A stretch of DNA of 12,860 nucleotides from Synergistaceae bacterium UBA1037 (GCA_002316795.1 DCEE01000054.1:23402-36261); one strand, 5' to 3'. Positions 1-6,088 are shown, numbered from the stretch's first letter. Program-made: numbers and translations. The notes: generated from the letters alone by a model not told the origin.

Positions 1-530
1 CCGGGTTTGTACATCTTCGCCAGGTCCTCTATCTTCTCTTCTCCCCTGAGTATCGCGGCCGCCTTCATGACGGCGTCGACGACCTGAACGTAACCTGTGC
101 AGCGGCAGGCCATCCAGTTTTTGCTGTACCAATCGCGGACCTCTTCCCTTGTCGGGGCGGGGTTGCTGTCAAGAAGGGCTTTGCCGGCTGTAATGAATCC
201 GGGGGTGCAGAATCCGCACTGTATGGCTCCGCAGACTATGAATGCCCACTGGAGGGCGTGGAGGTTTTCAGGAGTTCCGATGCCCTCGATGGTCGTTATC
301 TGCGCGTACTCGGGAACGTTCTTCCACTTCGTGATGCAGGAACGAACGACCTTGCCGTCCATTATTACGTTGCAGACCCCGCACTGTCCGTGGTCGCAGC
401 CCCTCTTGGTGCCGGTCATCTTGAGCTGGTCCCGGATGACTGTCAGCAGGGAGACCTCCGGTTTACCGATGATCCTCCTCGGCACACCGTTGATGGTTAT
501 GTTCTTTACGTGGTAGTTTGCTTCTGTCAC
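1..530 (-). CDS. mop: Molybdenum aldehyde oxidoreductase (Mop type), N-terminal part, cut by window edge
   Basis: The 176 visible residues hold the two [2Fe-2S] domains of a xanthine oxidase-family enzyme. A plant-type ferredoxin cluster is seen in GCDHGQCGVC plus a later Cys (C45, C50, C53, C65). A second, helical cluster domain is seen in QCGFCTPGF and ACRCTGY (C105, C108, C142, C144). The stretch QITTIEGIGTPENLH and the spacing closely resemble Desulfovibrio gigas Mop as I remember it. That enzyme is a single ~900-residue chain with a molybdopterin cytosine dinucleotide domain, oxidising aldehydes to acids. The frame is still open at base 1, after a linker like that leading to the Mo domain, so a fused enzyme is likely; a separate small subunit is not excluded. 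The start is GTG at 530, with AGGAG 9 nt upstream. The leader is about 300 nt and carries a candidate riboswitch and an operator-like dyad. Confidence 0.9.
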   Translation of the reverse strand, partial: MTEANYHVKNITINGVPRRIIGKPEVSLLTVIRDQLKMTGTKRGCDHGQCGVCNVIMDGKVVRSCITKWKNVPEYAQITTIEGIGTPENLHALQWAFIVCGAIQCGFCTPGFITAGKALLDSNPAPTREEVRDWYSKNWMACRCTGYVQVVDAVMKAAAILRGEEKIEDLAKMYKP

Positions 531-597
531 TTGTTACATCTCCTCTCTCCGTTGCCGGAACTTATTTAAAACAGGCATAAACACCAAAAGCGGTATC

Positions 598-619
598 TTT
601 TCATGACGCCGCATGAAAA
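598..619. repeat. Perfect inverted repeat in the mop leader
   Basis: TTTTCATG and CATGAAAA form 8-bp perfect arms around a 6-base loop (606-611). The repeat lies about 70 nt upstream of the mop GTG on the mop transcript. No U-tract follows on the minus strand, so it does not look like a terminator. It may be a leader hairpin or a protein site. Confidence 0.5.
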
Positions 620-630
620 CAAGAGACGAT

Positions 631-713
631 TTTTTGAAAAGGGGGAGAAAGGATAGTCAAGAAAAGACCGACAGGCAGGCTTCTATCCGTTTTGATGCAC
701 CCCTTTCCAAAAA
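631..713 (-). promoter_or_regulatory. Possible expression platform: alternative long helix after copy 1
   Basis: On the minus-strand RNA, UUUUUGGAAAGGGG (713-700) can pair over 14 bp with CCCCUUUUCAAAAA (644-631). The only non-Watson-Crick pair is one G-U. A second stem, CUAUCC/GGAUAG (688-683 with 656-651), nests inside. The helix would capture the G run needed to close the candidate aptamer, so the two folds exclude each other. On the plus strand the same position would be an A-C mismatch, which favours the minus strand. No U-tract follows, so a plain intrinsic terminator is not shown. Confidence 0.4.
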
Positions 714-832
714 GGACTGTCGTCCGTGGGAGGCCGCCCGGTTTCCCATGCGGCCCTCGGGATCGCTGTTCTGTACAGCAAATCCGCTGGTCTGCGTCCA
801 TGGAGGATATCTTTAGGAGCACAGACTCGGGG
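700..832 (-). promoter_or_regulatory. Candidate riboswitch in the mop leader (copy 1; Moco-type suspected)
   Basis: Read on the minus strand, this element starts with CCCCGAGUC and ends with UUGGAAAGGGG, whose G run can close a base stem with the 5' C run. Between them are a first hairpin arm closed by GUCUG/CAGAC, with a UAAAG loop-side motif and GACCA after it. Next come a small extra hairpin (GCUGU/ACAGC, loop ACAGA) and a CCG.UGGGA/UCCCA.CGG arm enclosing the GGC.GCC motif. Five of these blocks recur in the same order at 3018-3110. It begins about 14 nt after a predicted promoter and lies upstream of a molybdoenzyme. The Moco/tungsten-cofactor riboswitch assignment is inferred from that neighbour and from a remembered resemblance (CCGAG at the 5' end, GCCUCC in an arm). 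The strand choice is supported by the azlC promoter lying downstream of the element. Confidence 0.5.
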
Positions 833-837
833 AATAA

Positions 838-854
838 ATGCAACTAAGTTGCAT
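838..854. promoter_or_regulatory. Operator-like perfect dyad at the mop promoter
   Basis: ATGCAACTAAGTTGCAT is a perfect palindrome with 8-bp arms about a central base. It overlaps the predicted mop -10 box by one base and covers the expected transcription start, a typical position for a repressor site. The binding protein is unknown. Confidence 0.5.
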
Positions 855-883
855 ACATATGGTATATATTGTTATGACGTCAG
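854..883 (-). promoter_or_regulatory. Predicted mop promoter
   Basis: On the minus strand, CTGACG (883-878) and TATGTA (859-854) are separated by 18 bp. The -10 box is a poor match. The main support is that the resulting start near 847 would put the candidate riboswitch about 14 nt into the transcript, as at the second copy. Confidence 0.35.
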
Positions 884-987
884 GATACATTCATCTGAAT
901 TGCGCGACAACTTTAAGTGCGGATAAGGAACCTTTTGGTTTATTTTGGTTTATATTTTGTCAATAAAGTTCTTAACGTTTTTCAGAT

Positions 988-1017
988 TTGACATCGGCTT
1001 ATTTTTTATAATAGAAT
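988..1017 (+). promoter_or_regulatory. azlC promoter
   Basis: TTGACA (988-993) and TAGAAT (1012-1017) are spaced by 18 bp, with transcription expected near 1024 and a short leader of about 28 nt to the azlC ATG. The nearby TATAAT at 1007-1012 is only 13 bp from the TTGACA and is less likely to be used with it. Confidence 0.65.
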
Positions 1018-1051
1018 CTGGCTTTGTTATTTATGGAATGGGGACAGTTTA

Positions 1052-1804
1052 ATGGACGCAGTGAAGGAAACGGCAGACAGCAACAATGTTCAGGTCGCCA
1101 TGGGTTTCGGATACGGACTCAGGACAGGCACTCCGATTGCGGTCGGTTATATTCCAAGTGCCGTCGCATGCGGCATTCTGTGCAAGACTGCCGGGCTTAC
1201 CGCATTCGAAAGCCTTTTCATGTCGCTCGTCGTATTCGCAGGGGCAAGCCAGTTCGTCGCGCTAAATCTCATTATGATCGGTTCATCCTTTCCTGAAATA
1301 GTTCTTGCAACGGCAGTCCTTAATATGAGACATATCATGATGTCTTCCTCTCTTGCCAGAAGGCTTGTTCCTGGGATAGGAGCGCTCAAGAAATCATGGA
1401 TATGCTTTGAGTTGACAGACGAAAGCTTCAGCATCGCCTCGATGCAGAAGGAACCTCGTTTAGCACCTGAGTTCATGTTCGGCCTCAACATAGTGGGGCA
1501 CATAAGCTGGGTCTCGGGGACGCTCCTTGGTTTCTACGGCACTTCTGTTATGCCGCAGAACGTCCAGGACAGTATGGGGATCGCCCTTTACGCCTTATTC
1601 TTGGGCCTGCTCCTGCCCTCGGTAAGGAAAAGCAGGCCGGCATTTGTCGTTGCGGCGGCAGGCATGGCTCTCAGCGCACTGATAAAGTGGACTCCATATT
1701 TTGCCGGCCTGAACCGGGGGATCGCCATTATGACCGCTACAGGAATTGCCGCCCTTATCGGAGCGCTGCTCTTCCCCCTGGATAAAAGAAGGTCAGCCCG
1801 ATGA
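1052..1804 (+). CDS. azlC: AzlC family branched-chain amino acid exporter, large subunit
   Basis: This 250-residue, strongly hydrophobic protein matches the AzlC family. Known features include a glycine/alanine-rich first region (IAVGYIPSAVACGIL), the FAGASQFVALNL stretch and the VLNMRHIMMSSSLA stretch after it. AzlC works with the small membrane protein AzlD; characterised pairs (AzlCD, BrnFE) export branched-chain amino acids and related compounds. The last codons overlap azlD in an ATGA arrangement, so the two are translationally coupled. The start at 1052 follows a promoter by about 28 nt, and the preceding GGGGAC is only a weak ribosome site. About 34 residues downstream is the first clear membrane segment. 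The substrate cannot be told from sequence; export of amino acid excess would suit an amino-acid fermenter. Confidence 0.9.
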   Translation: MDAVKETADSNNVQVAMGFGYGLRTGTPIAVGYIPSAVACGILCKTAGLTAFESLFMSLVVFAGASQFVALNLIMIGSSFPEIVLATAVLNMRHIMMSSSLARRLVPGIGALKKSWICFELTDESFSIASMQKEPRLAPEFMFGLNIVGHISWVSGTLLGFYGTSVMPQNVQDSMGIALYALFLGLLLPSVRKSRPAFVVAAAGMALSALIKWTPYFAGLNRGIAIMTATGIAALIGALLFPLDKRRSAR

Positions 1805-2109
1805 CAAGGATAATGATCCTGTCTGTCCTGATGATGTGCGTTACAGCCCCCTCAAGGATCCTTCCCGTCTTCTTCCTCGGGGAAAGGAAACTTCCGCCCT
1901 TTGCAGAGTCGCTGCTCCACTACATCCCCTATGCTGTCCTCGGGGCGCTGATATTCCCTGACGTACTTACCGCGACAGACAGCATATACAGCTCTGCGGC
2001 CGGAGCCATTGTTGCAATAATACTCGGCTGGTTCGGCAGGGGGATCCTGGTCGTACTGGTCGGAGGGATACTTGCAACTTACATCACCGGACATTTTATT
2101 GGGATTTAA
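1801..2109 (+). CDS. azlD: AzlD family small membrane subunit
   Basis: A 102-residue protein of about four hydrophobic segments. It contains the CVTAPSRILPVFFLGERKLP region and the YIPYAVLGALIFPDVL region expected of AzlD. It starts at the ATG overlapping the azlC stop by four bases (ATGA). AzlD is the partner needed by AzlC for export of branched-chain amino acids. The size is normal for the family. A strong terminator follows within 20 bases, so azlCD forms a two-gene operon. Confidence 0.88.
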   Translation: MTRIMILSVLMMCVTAPSRILPVFFLGERKLPPFAESLLHYIPYAVLGALIFPDVLTATDSIYSSAAGAIVAIILGWFGRGILVVLVGGILATYITGHFIGI

Positions 2110-2126
2110 GGACAGGATCAAAAAAC

Positions 2127-2172
2127 AAAAGGGGCTGCGTGAAATCCCAAGATCCCACACAGCCCCTTTTTT
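2127..2172. terminator. Bidirectional terminator between azlD and the response regulator gene
   Basis: AAAAGGGGCTG(C)GTG pairs with CAC(A)CAGCCCCTTTT around a 15-base loop, one mismatch apart. A T run (2167-2172) follows on the plus strand. On the minus strand the stem is followed by TTTTGTTTTTTG. It serves the convergent genes ending at 2109 and 2192. Confidence 0.9.
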
Positions 2173-2191
2173 GTATCTGAACTCTTTGATC

Positions 2192-2887
2192 CTATATCAA
2201 AGCCATCCTGTATCTCTTTTCCGGTCTTCCGACCTTACGGTAGGCATACTCAACAATTACCCTCTCATTCATTGTCAGGAACTCGAGGTATCTTCTCGCT
2301 GTCGACCTTGATATTCCAAGCGCGTCCCCTACTTCCTGTGCAGAGAATGTGTCGTTGTTGTCCCTCAATAAATTCTCCACTTCATTCAAACATTTGAGCT
2401 GAAGCCCCTTTGGTATGGCTCTGTTGTTTGCCCAGGAAGGGTCTCTCGCCCTCAGGGAGACAAGGGTATCGAGGTCTTCCTGCTGCCACGGCCTCGTCCT
2501 TCCCGTCAGGCTCTGGTGGTAAATGTGATAGTTGCGCAGTGCAAGCCTGAGCCTTTCAAAGGAGAAGGGTTTGATGAGATACTCAAATACTCCCTGGCAA
2601 AGAGCCTTCCTTACAAGGTTGGGATCCTCTCCCGACGATGCGACTATAAAGTCAGTCCTCGGAAATTCCTTGCGAAGTTCGTCAAGTCCCTCCAGTGCGT
2701 TAAAATCTTTCAGGTAAAGATCCAAAAGGACCAGATCTGCCTCGACACATCTCAAAGACTCGAACATCTGCGTACCGCTTGAAACACATTTTAGTACGGT
2801 AAAAGCAGATTCGGTAGCGATAAGATCTGAATACAACTTCTGCAGCAGCGGATCTGCTTCAGCTATCAGGACTCTTAAAATTCGCAA
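2192..2887 (-). CDS. Response regulator of the CitB/DcuR type, orphan
   Basis: A 231-residue two-domain regulator. The receiver domain (about residues 4-120) shows acidic residues E10 and D12, the phospho-acceptor D56 (LVLLDLYL), S84/S85 in place of the conserved Ser/Thr, and K106 in YLIKPF. The C-terminal DNA-binding domain has a helix-turn-helix at about 181-204 (FSAQEVGDALGISRSTARRY), as in the CitB, DcuR and DctR regulators that answer to citrate or dicarboxylate sensor kinases. No histidine kinase lies in the window, so its partner is unknown. The start is TTG at 2887, with AGGAGG 8 nt upstream. An ATG at 2893 lies only 3 nt from the ribosome site and opens a 5-codon frame. The 240-nt leader holds the second candidate riboswitch. 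Confidence 0.88.
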   Translation of the reverse strand: MRILRVLIAEADPLLQKLYSDLIATESAFTVLKCVSSGTQMFESLRCVEADLVLLDLYLKDFNALEGLDELRKEFPRTDFIVASSGEDPNLVRKALCQGVFEYLIKPFSFERLRLALRNYHIYHQSLTGRTRPWQQEDLDTLVSLRARDPSWANNRAIPKGLQLKCLNEVENLLRDNNDTFSAQEVGDALGISRSTARRYLEFLTMNERVIVEYAYRKVGRPEKRYRMALI

Positions 2888-2972
2888 ATCATGTTCCTCC
2901 TCTTATTAAGGAATTCACGGGCAGCACATTAAGCTGTTTATTATCCGCTTGTCAGGCACCTGGGAGAGGACA

Positions 2973-3017
2973 GAACAGGAGGGTACCTTGGTACAGATAC
3001 CCCAAAGTTTGCTGTTC
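2973..3017 (-). promoter_or_regulatory. Nested hairpin after candidate riboswitch copy 2
   Basis: On the minus-strand RNA, GAACAG (3017-3012) pairs with CUGUUC (2978-2973). Inside, GGGUA (3002-2998) pairs with UACCC (2985-2981). The outer stem begins directly at the 3' end of the candidate aptamer, so it could compete with its closing stem. No U-tract follows. Confidence 0.35.
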
Positions 3018-3110
3018 CCCCTTTCCAAGTGCGGGAGGCGCCTTCGTTTCCGAAAACACCCATTGGTCTTATGCCGTTGGAAAAGTTCCTTTAGGCAATC
3101 CGACTCGGGG
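3018..3110 (-). promoter_or_regulatory. Candidate riboswitch in the response regulator leader (copy 2)
   Basis: On the minus strand this 93-nt element starts with CCCCGAGUC and ends with UUGGAAAGGGG, like copy 1. A first arm pairs UUGCC with GGCAU and GGAA with UUCC, again with UAAAG on the 5' side and GACCA after it. A second arm (GUG/CAC, CGG/CCG) encloses GGAAAC-n3-GGC-GCCUCCC, matching copy 1 in sequence, with changes in the flanking pairs. The small extra hairpin of copy 1 is missing. It begins about 14 nt downstream of a predicted promoter and lies about 130 nt before the regulator start. The methyltransferase on the other strand has its own -10 box downstream, so this element is probably not in that transcript. 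Confidence 0.5.
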
Positions 3111-3133
3111 ACGTACAAAACATCAACGGTACT

Positions 3134-3163
3134 AGACTACATCAAGAAGAGCGATTCCGTCAA
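3134..3163 (-). promoter_or_regulatory. Predicted response regulator promoter
   Basis: On the minus strand, TTGACG (3163-3158) is separated by 18 bp from TAGTCT (3139-3134). A start near 3127 would put the candidate riboswitch at about nucleotide 14 of the transcript. Confidence 0.5.
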
Positions 3164-3242
3164 GAAAGGGAGAAAATTTAAAAGGTTTATTAAAATCCTA
3201 TCGTTTAAGTTGCTCGGGAGTGCATTTTCTGACTCTCTCAAA

Positions 3243-3248
3243 TATAAT
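3243..3248 (+). promoter_or_regulatory. -10 box of the methyltransferase gene
   Basis: A perfect TATAAT, 30 bases before the ATG. The -35 region 16-17 bp upstream (TGCATT) is poor, so the promoter may be weak or need an activator. Confidence 0.45.
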
Positions 3249-3278
3249 AGGGAAACAAGAATATAAGGAGGCTTTCCG

Positions 3279-4040
3279 ATGTCAAATCAATGCTGGGGTC
3301 CGGAGATTTACAAAAAAGGGGCAGATTTTGTCCCTCTGTTTGGCAGGCCGGTCATCGAACTGCTTGATCCAAAAAAAGAAGAAAAGATCCTTGACCTCGG
3401 ATGCGGAAACGGCACCCTGACCAAAGAGCTTGCTGACATGGGATGTGCGGTGACGGGCATTGATACAAGCCCGGAGATGGTCGAGGCAGCAAGGTCCCTC
3501 GGCCTGAAAGCCGAAGTTATGGACGGAGAGCACCTGCATTTCAGAGAGGAGTTTGACGCCGTGATGAGCAATGCGGCGATCCACTGGATGAACGACCAAT
3601 ACGCAGTGGTGCGAGGCGTATGGAAATCTCTGAAACCCGGCGGACGCTTCGCTGCGGAATGCGGGGGAGAAGGCTGCATAAGGGTTATCCGCGAGGGCAT
3701 GAAGATCGCACTGATCAAACGGGGCATCGACTACAAGGCCAGAAATCCGTGGAAATTCCCCGAACTGGGGGAGTTCTCGAAAATACTGGACAACCAGGGC
3801 TTCAAAGTCTCCTACATTGCAAGGGTAGACAGGCCAACCCCGCTTAAAAACGGACTGAGGTGCTGGCTTGAGGTATTTGCGAACCGTCACACCGAGGGAT
3901 TCTCAAATGAAGAAAAGGAACTTTTCTACAAAGAGGTCGAGGATTACTGCAGGCCGATGCTCTACACCGAAGAGAACGGCTGGGTCGCTGACTACGTGAG
4001 ACTGCGCTTCCTCGCCCTAAAACCCCGGATCTCCCAATAA
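3279..4040 (+). CDS. Class I SAM-dependent methyltransferase, trans-aconitate methyltransferase-like
   Basis: 253 residues with a complete class I methyltransferase core. Motif I is ILDLGCGNGTLTKEL (about 37-51). D62 at the end of strand 2 (VTGIDTSPEMV) should bind the SAM ribose. The motif FDAVMSNAAIHWMND (about 89-103) resembles the trans-aconitate 2-methyltransferase (Tam) branch, where IHW follows strand 4. The substrate cannot be assigned; many proteins of this type act on small carboxylic acids, but others are untested. The start is clear, with AGGAGG 7 nt before the ATG. It is a single-gene unit with its own -10 box and terminator. It lies head to head with the response regulator gene, with about 390 nt between them. 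Confidence 0.8.
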   Translation: MSNQCWGPEIYKKGADFVPLFGRPVIELLDPKKEEKILDLGCGNGTLTKELADMGCAVTGIDTSPEMVEAARSLGLKAEVMDGEHLHFREEFDAVMSNAAIHWMNDQYAVVRGVWKSLKPGGRFAAECGGEGCIRVIREGMKIALIKRGIDYKARNPWKFPELGEFSKILDNQGFKVSYIARVDRPTPLKNGLRCWLEVFANRHTEGFSNEEKELFYKEVEDYCRPMLYTEENGWVADYVRLRFLALKPRISQ

Positions 4041-4058
4041 GAAGAGAATGATTAAGTA

Positions 4059-4095
4059 AGAGGGCTCCCTTTCCGCAAAGGGGCCCTCTCTTTGT
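4059..4095 (+). terminator. Terminator of the methyltransferase gene
   Basis: AGAGGGC and CCCTTT pair with AAAGGG and GCCCTCT around a CCGC loop, with one bulged T. A short T-rich tail (CTTTG) follows. It also lies just beyond the 3' end of the convergent DUF3795 gene and may act in both directions. Confidence 0.75.
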
Positions 4096-4136
4096 ATGAT
4101 CTGCACCGGAAACGGAAGGCGGCCTCAATAGTTCCC

Positions 4137-4475
4137 TTATCTGCTCCTTATCCTTTCCAGGTTCTTCTTGTATTCCGGGAGGGCCTCCCATATCGTATCG
4201 CCCAGGTCACATGGAAACTCTTCACAGAAGCCGCAGTGGGGTATGCCGTTCTGAAGCGCGCAAATCCTGACCCTGCATCCGGTGCATGCCACGCTCTTGG
4301 CCCCCGGTTCGGTACATCCCGTACACCTCATCCTTGACGGCAGGATGAAAGATCTGCCTCCGCGGATCTCCTCGGCGGCAGCTATTTTTGAGAGTGTTAC
4401 CATATCGTTCCTCTCGGTTGCCCCGCGCGCCTCGCATGAGCCGCAGTCCATGCCGCAGCAGCCTAATATCTCCAT
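4137..4475 (-). CDS. Cysteine-rich DUF3795-type protein
   Basis: A 112-residue soluble protein with 12 cysteines: C6, C7, C11, C14, C51, C54, C64, C67, C72, C81, C84 and C89. The N-terminal GCCGMDCGSC and C-terminal CGFCEEFPC resemble DUF3795, a family with no proven function. The cysteine spacing suggests zinc or iron-sulfur binding. The ATG at 4475 shares one base with the stop of the upstream B3/4-domain gene (TGATG), so translation is probably coupled; no strong ribosome site is seen. A TTG one codon earlier is not needed. It is the last gene of the five-gene minus-strand cluster. Confidence 0.75.
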   Translation of the reverse strand: MEILGCCGMDCGSCEARGATERNDMVTLSKIAAAEEIRGGRSFILPSRMRCTGCTEPGAKSVACTGCRVRICALQNGIPHCGFCEEFPCDLGDTIWEALPEYKKNLERIRSR

Positions 4476-5179
4476 CAAGATATCTCTGAAGACGGATAAG
4501 CTGAATTGACCACTCCGCTTTTAAGCACTCTGCACCCGATCTTTTCAAGCTCGTACGAAAGAGCATCAAGGCCTTCGGCTACGCTTTTCCACTCCGTATC
4601 GAAGGCCTGGTCAACAAGGAAGAGGGCGCTTTCCGTGCTTTCGGAGAGGGAAGCATCTCTTGTGTCACGGTGGTTCCAGAGCCAGCAGCAGACCTTTTCT
4701 TGGTCCGCATAAAGAATGTTTTTCGGAGATACATCGATAACGCTGTCGCCCGCACCAAGCGGGTAGAATTTTTCGCCCTCGAGGCCATAACGAAGCACCA
4801 GGTCGCCTCTGAGCTTTGCGGTATCATGAGCTCCCATGGGAAGGAGGCTTAGCGCCGATACGCAGTCGTAGCAGTCTACAACGTTTGATACGCTCCATAT
4901 GTCTCCCTTGAAAGTCCTCCTGAGAAGCGCTTCCAGCGAAGATCTGTACTTACTGGGCTTTACCCCCATCTTCGAATAGACATCACGCCATCGTGCCACA
5001 TCAGGGTGCAGCATCATCGTATCCTGGGATATCCCTATATCATTCAGCCTTCCGACAAGCCCCCTCTTCATCTTTTCGACATATTCATCAGACGGGGCCA
5101 CACGGACCTGGGCAAGGAGCCAACCGATCTTTGCACCCGGGAAAAGCTCGAAAATTTCTCTTTCTATCATCAGTTTCAT
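4475..5179 (-). CDS. B3/4 domain protein (stand-alone PheRS beta-like editing domain)
   Basis: 234 residues resembling the B3/B4 domain of the phenylalanyl-tRNA synthetase beta subunit, where it edits mischarged Tyr-tRNA(Phe). Visible signs are WRDVYSKMGVKPSKYRSSLEAL (about 65-86), a typical signature of free-standing B3/4 proteins, and the later LPLGAGDSVID-like segment (FYPLGAGDSVIDVSP). Free-standing members are widespread, but their role is not well established; editing or binding of an aminoacyl group is only an inference. The ATG at 5179 has AGGAGG 10 nt upstream. It follows the Gx gene by 20 bases and is coupled to the DUF3795 gene downstream. Confidence 0.8.
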   Translation of the reverse strand: MKLMIEREIFELFPGAKIGWLLAQVRVAPSDEYVEKMKRGLVGRLNDIGISQDTMMLHPDVARWRDVYSKMGVKPSKYRSSLEALLRRTFKGDIWSVSNVVDCYDCVSALSLLPMGAHDTAKLRGDLVLRYGLEGEKFYPLGAGDSVIDVSPKNILYADQEKVCCWLWNHRDTRDASLSESTESALFLVDQAFDTEWKSVAEGLDALSYELEKIGCRVLKSGVVNSAYPSSEIS

Positions 5180-5199
5180 AAGGAATCTTCCTCCTTTGG

Positions 5200-5706
5200 T
5201 TATCTGTGATCTGCATCATTTAGTGATCCTACTCTCCTGCAAAGGACCAGGGCTAGCCATCCGACCGCCCACCCTGCCGCTGTTCCTGCAGCCAAAAGCG
5301 GCACTATGTATAGGAGTACCCTGATGTCATTCACCATTGCAGCTGCTACCGATACTTGTGCCGCGTTGAAGGCCCATGCCCCCGCGACGCTTATCCACGG
5401 CAGGCTGAAGTCATCCCTGTATTTAATATATATAAAGGACATTACAGATGCCGACATGAGCCCTCCGGCCAGGCTGCAAAGAAGCGCAAACCAGTTTCCT
5501 GTCATTACCCAGGCCAGGAAGACCCTGATCAGCGTTACCGCAAAAGCCTCCTTCACGCCGAGAAGAACGAGTGCGACAAGGGAGAATACGTTTGCAGCGC
5601 CAAGCTTTATTCCAGGGAGAGGCATAGGGAGGTTTCCTTCGAAGATGTTGAAAACCAGTGCAAAGGCAGCAAGTGAACCGGTAATGATCAAATTTTTGAG
5701 CTTCAT
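5200..5706 (-). CDS. Gx transporter family membrane protein (heptaprenyl diphosphate synthase component I-like)
   Basis: 168 residues with about five hydrophobic segments. It matches the family annotated as heptaprenyl diphosphate synthase component I or Gx transporter: an N-terminal LKNLIITGSLAAFALVFNIFE helix, then LPLPGIKLG-like sequence (MPLPGIKLGAANVFSLVALV) and KEAFAVTLIRVFLA. Its small size and architecture resemble substrate-binding subunits of ECF transporters, but this is inference and no ECF energy module is present here. The ATG at 5706 shares one base with the stop of the NusG-II gene (TGATG). The same neighbours (apbE and NusG domain II) are often found with this family in anaerobes, suggesting a joint role in flavin- or quinone-linked redox metabolism. 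Confidence 0.8.
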   Translation of the reverse strand: MKLKNLIITGSLAAFALVFNIFEGNLPMPLPGIKLGAANVFSLVALVLLGVKEAFAVTLIRVFLAWVMTGNWFALLCSLAGGLMSASVMSFIYIKYRDDFSLPWISVAGAWAFNAAQVSVAAAMVNDIRVLLYIVPLLAAGTAAGWAVGWLALVLCRRVGSLNDADHR

Positions 5707-6062
5707 CACCAGGTCACCCCGTCTACTTCTGTTTTGCCTGAGATCCTGATAACAAGCCTGTTAGGCAGGCATACGGCAGAATCTCCCGGCCTCTGGAGCC
5801 ACCCGCGCTTCACACAGTCCTTGTCCGGACAATCCGATGCAATGACCGCGATTTTGCCGTCCTCTGTTTTCAGTACGTTTCGGCCGCCTTTGTATTCGAC
5901 TGCAAATTCCCCGGCGGGGTCTCCCTTTTTCAGCAATACCCTCCGCAAAAGCTTACCGTCCTGTATTATTTCTGCATTTAACACATCAGGGGCTTTTGTC
6001 AGAAACCTGATGCCCCAGACAACACATGAAGCCATGAGTATCACTATGAGGATCTTCAGCAT
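5706..6062 (-). CDS. NusG domain II-containing membrane-anchored protein
   Basis: 118 residues. An N-terminal hydrophobic segment (LKILIVILMASCVVWGIRFL) anchors a small extracytoplasmic beta domain of the NusG-II family. The family's cysteine pattern is present: DCPDKDC followed later by VCLPNRLVI. The three cysteines suggest a metal or redox role, but no function is established. I chose the ATG at 6062 because it has GGAG about 8 nt upstream. Longer readings from GTG 6092 or ATG 6089 have no ribosome site and would run into the apbE stop at 6089. The gene is coupled to the Gx gene downstream. Confidence 0.82.
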   Translation of the reverse strand: MLKILIVILMASCVVWGIRFLTKAPDVLNAEIIQDGKLLRRVLLKKGDPAGEFAVEYKGGRNVLKTEDGKIAVIASDCPDKDCVKRGWLQRPGDSAVCLPNRLVIRISGKTEVDGVTW

Positions 6063-6088
6063 TGCCCTGTCTCCTCGCTTCATTCCCA

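Noticed and set aside
97..569. Plus-strand open frames of 103 and 139 codons
   Set aside because: They are antisense to the strongly supported [2Fe-2S] domains of the aldehyde oxidoreductase.
700..832. Element copy 1 as a T-box, SAM, FMN, TPP, lysine or glycine riboswitch
   Set aside because: The hallmark core sequences of these classes, including the T-box antiterminator bulge, were looked for on both strands and not found.
601..926. Open frames of 66-80 codons on both strands in the mop-azlC gap
   Set aside because: They cross the structured RNA, which has no coding-like conservation with its second copy, and none has a convincing ribosome site.
988..1012. TTGACA with the TATAAT at 1007-1012 as the azlC promoter
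   Set aside because: The spacing is only 13 bp; TAGAAT at 1012-1017 gives a normal 18 bp.
2876..2893. ATG at 2893 as the response regulator start
   Set aside because: It opens a frame of five codons ending in TAA and lies only 3 nt from the ribosome site; the TTG at 2887 opens the real frame at proper spacing.
700..3110. The two elements as copies of a mobile repeat
   Set aside because: Only short blocks and the folding pattern are shared; there are no terminal repeats or target duplications, and the lengths of the variable parts differ.
2915..3266. Open frames of 67 and 105 codons between the response regulator and the methyltransferase
   Set aside because: They overlap the second RNA element and both promoters and show no recognisable protein family.
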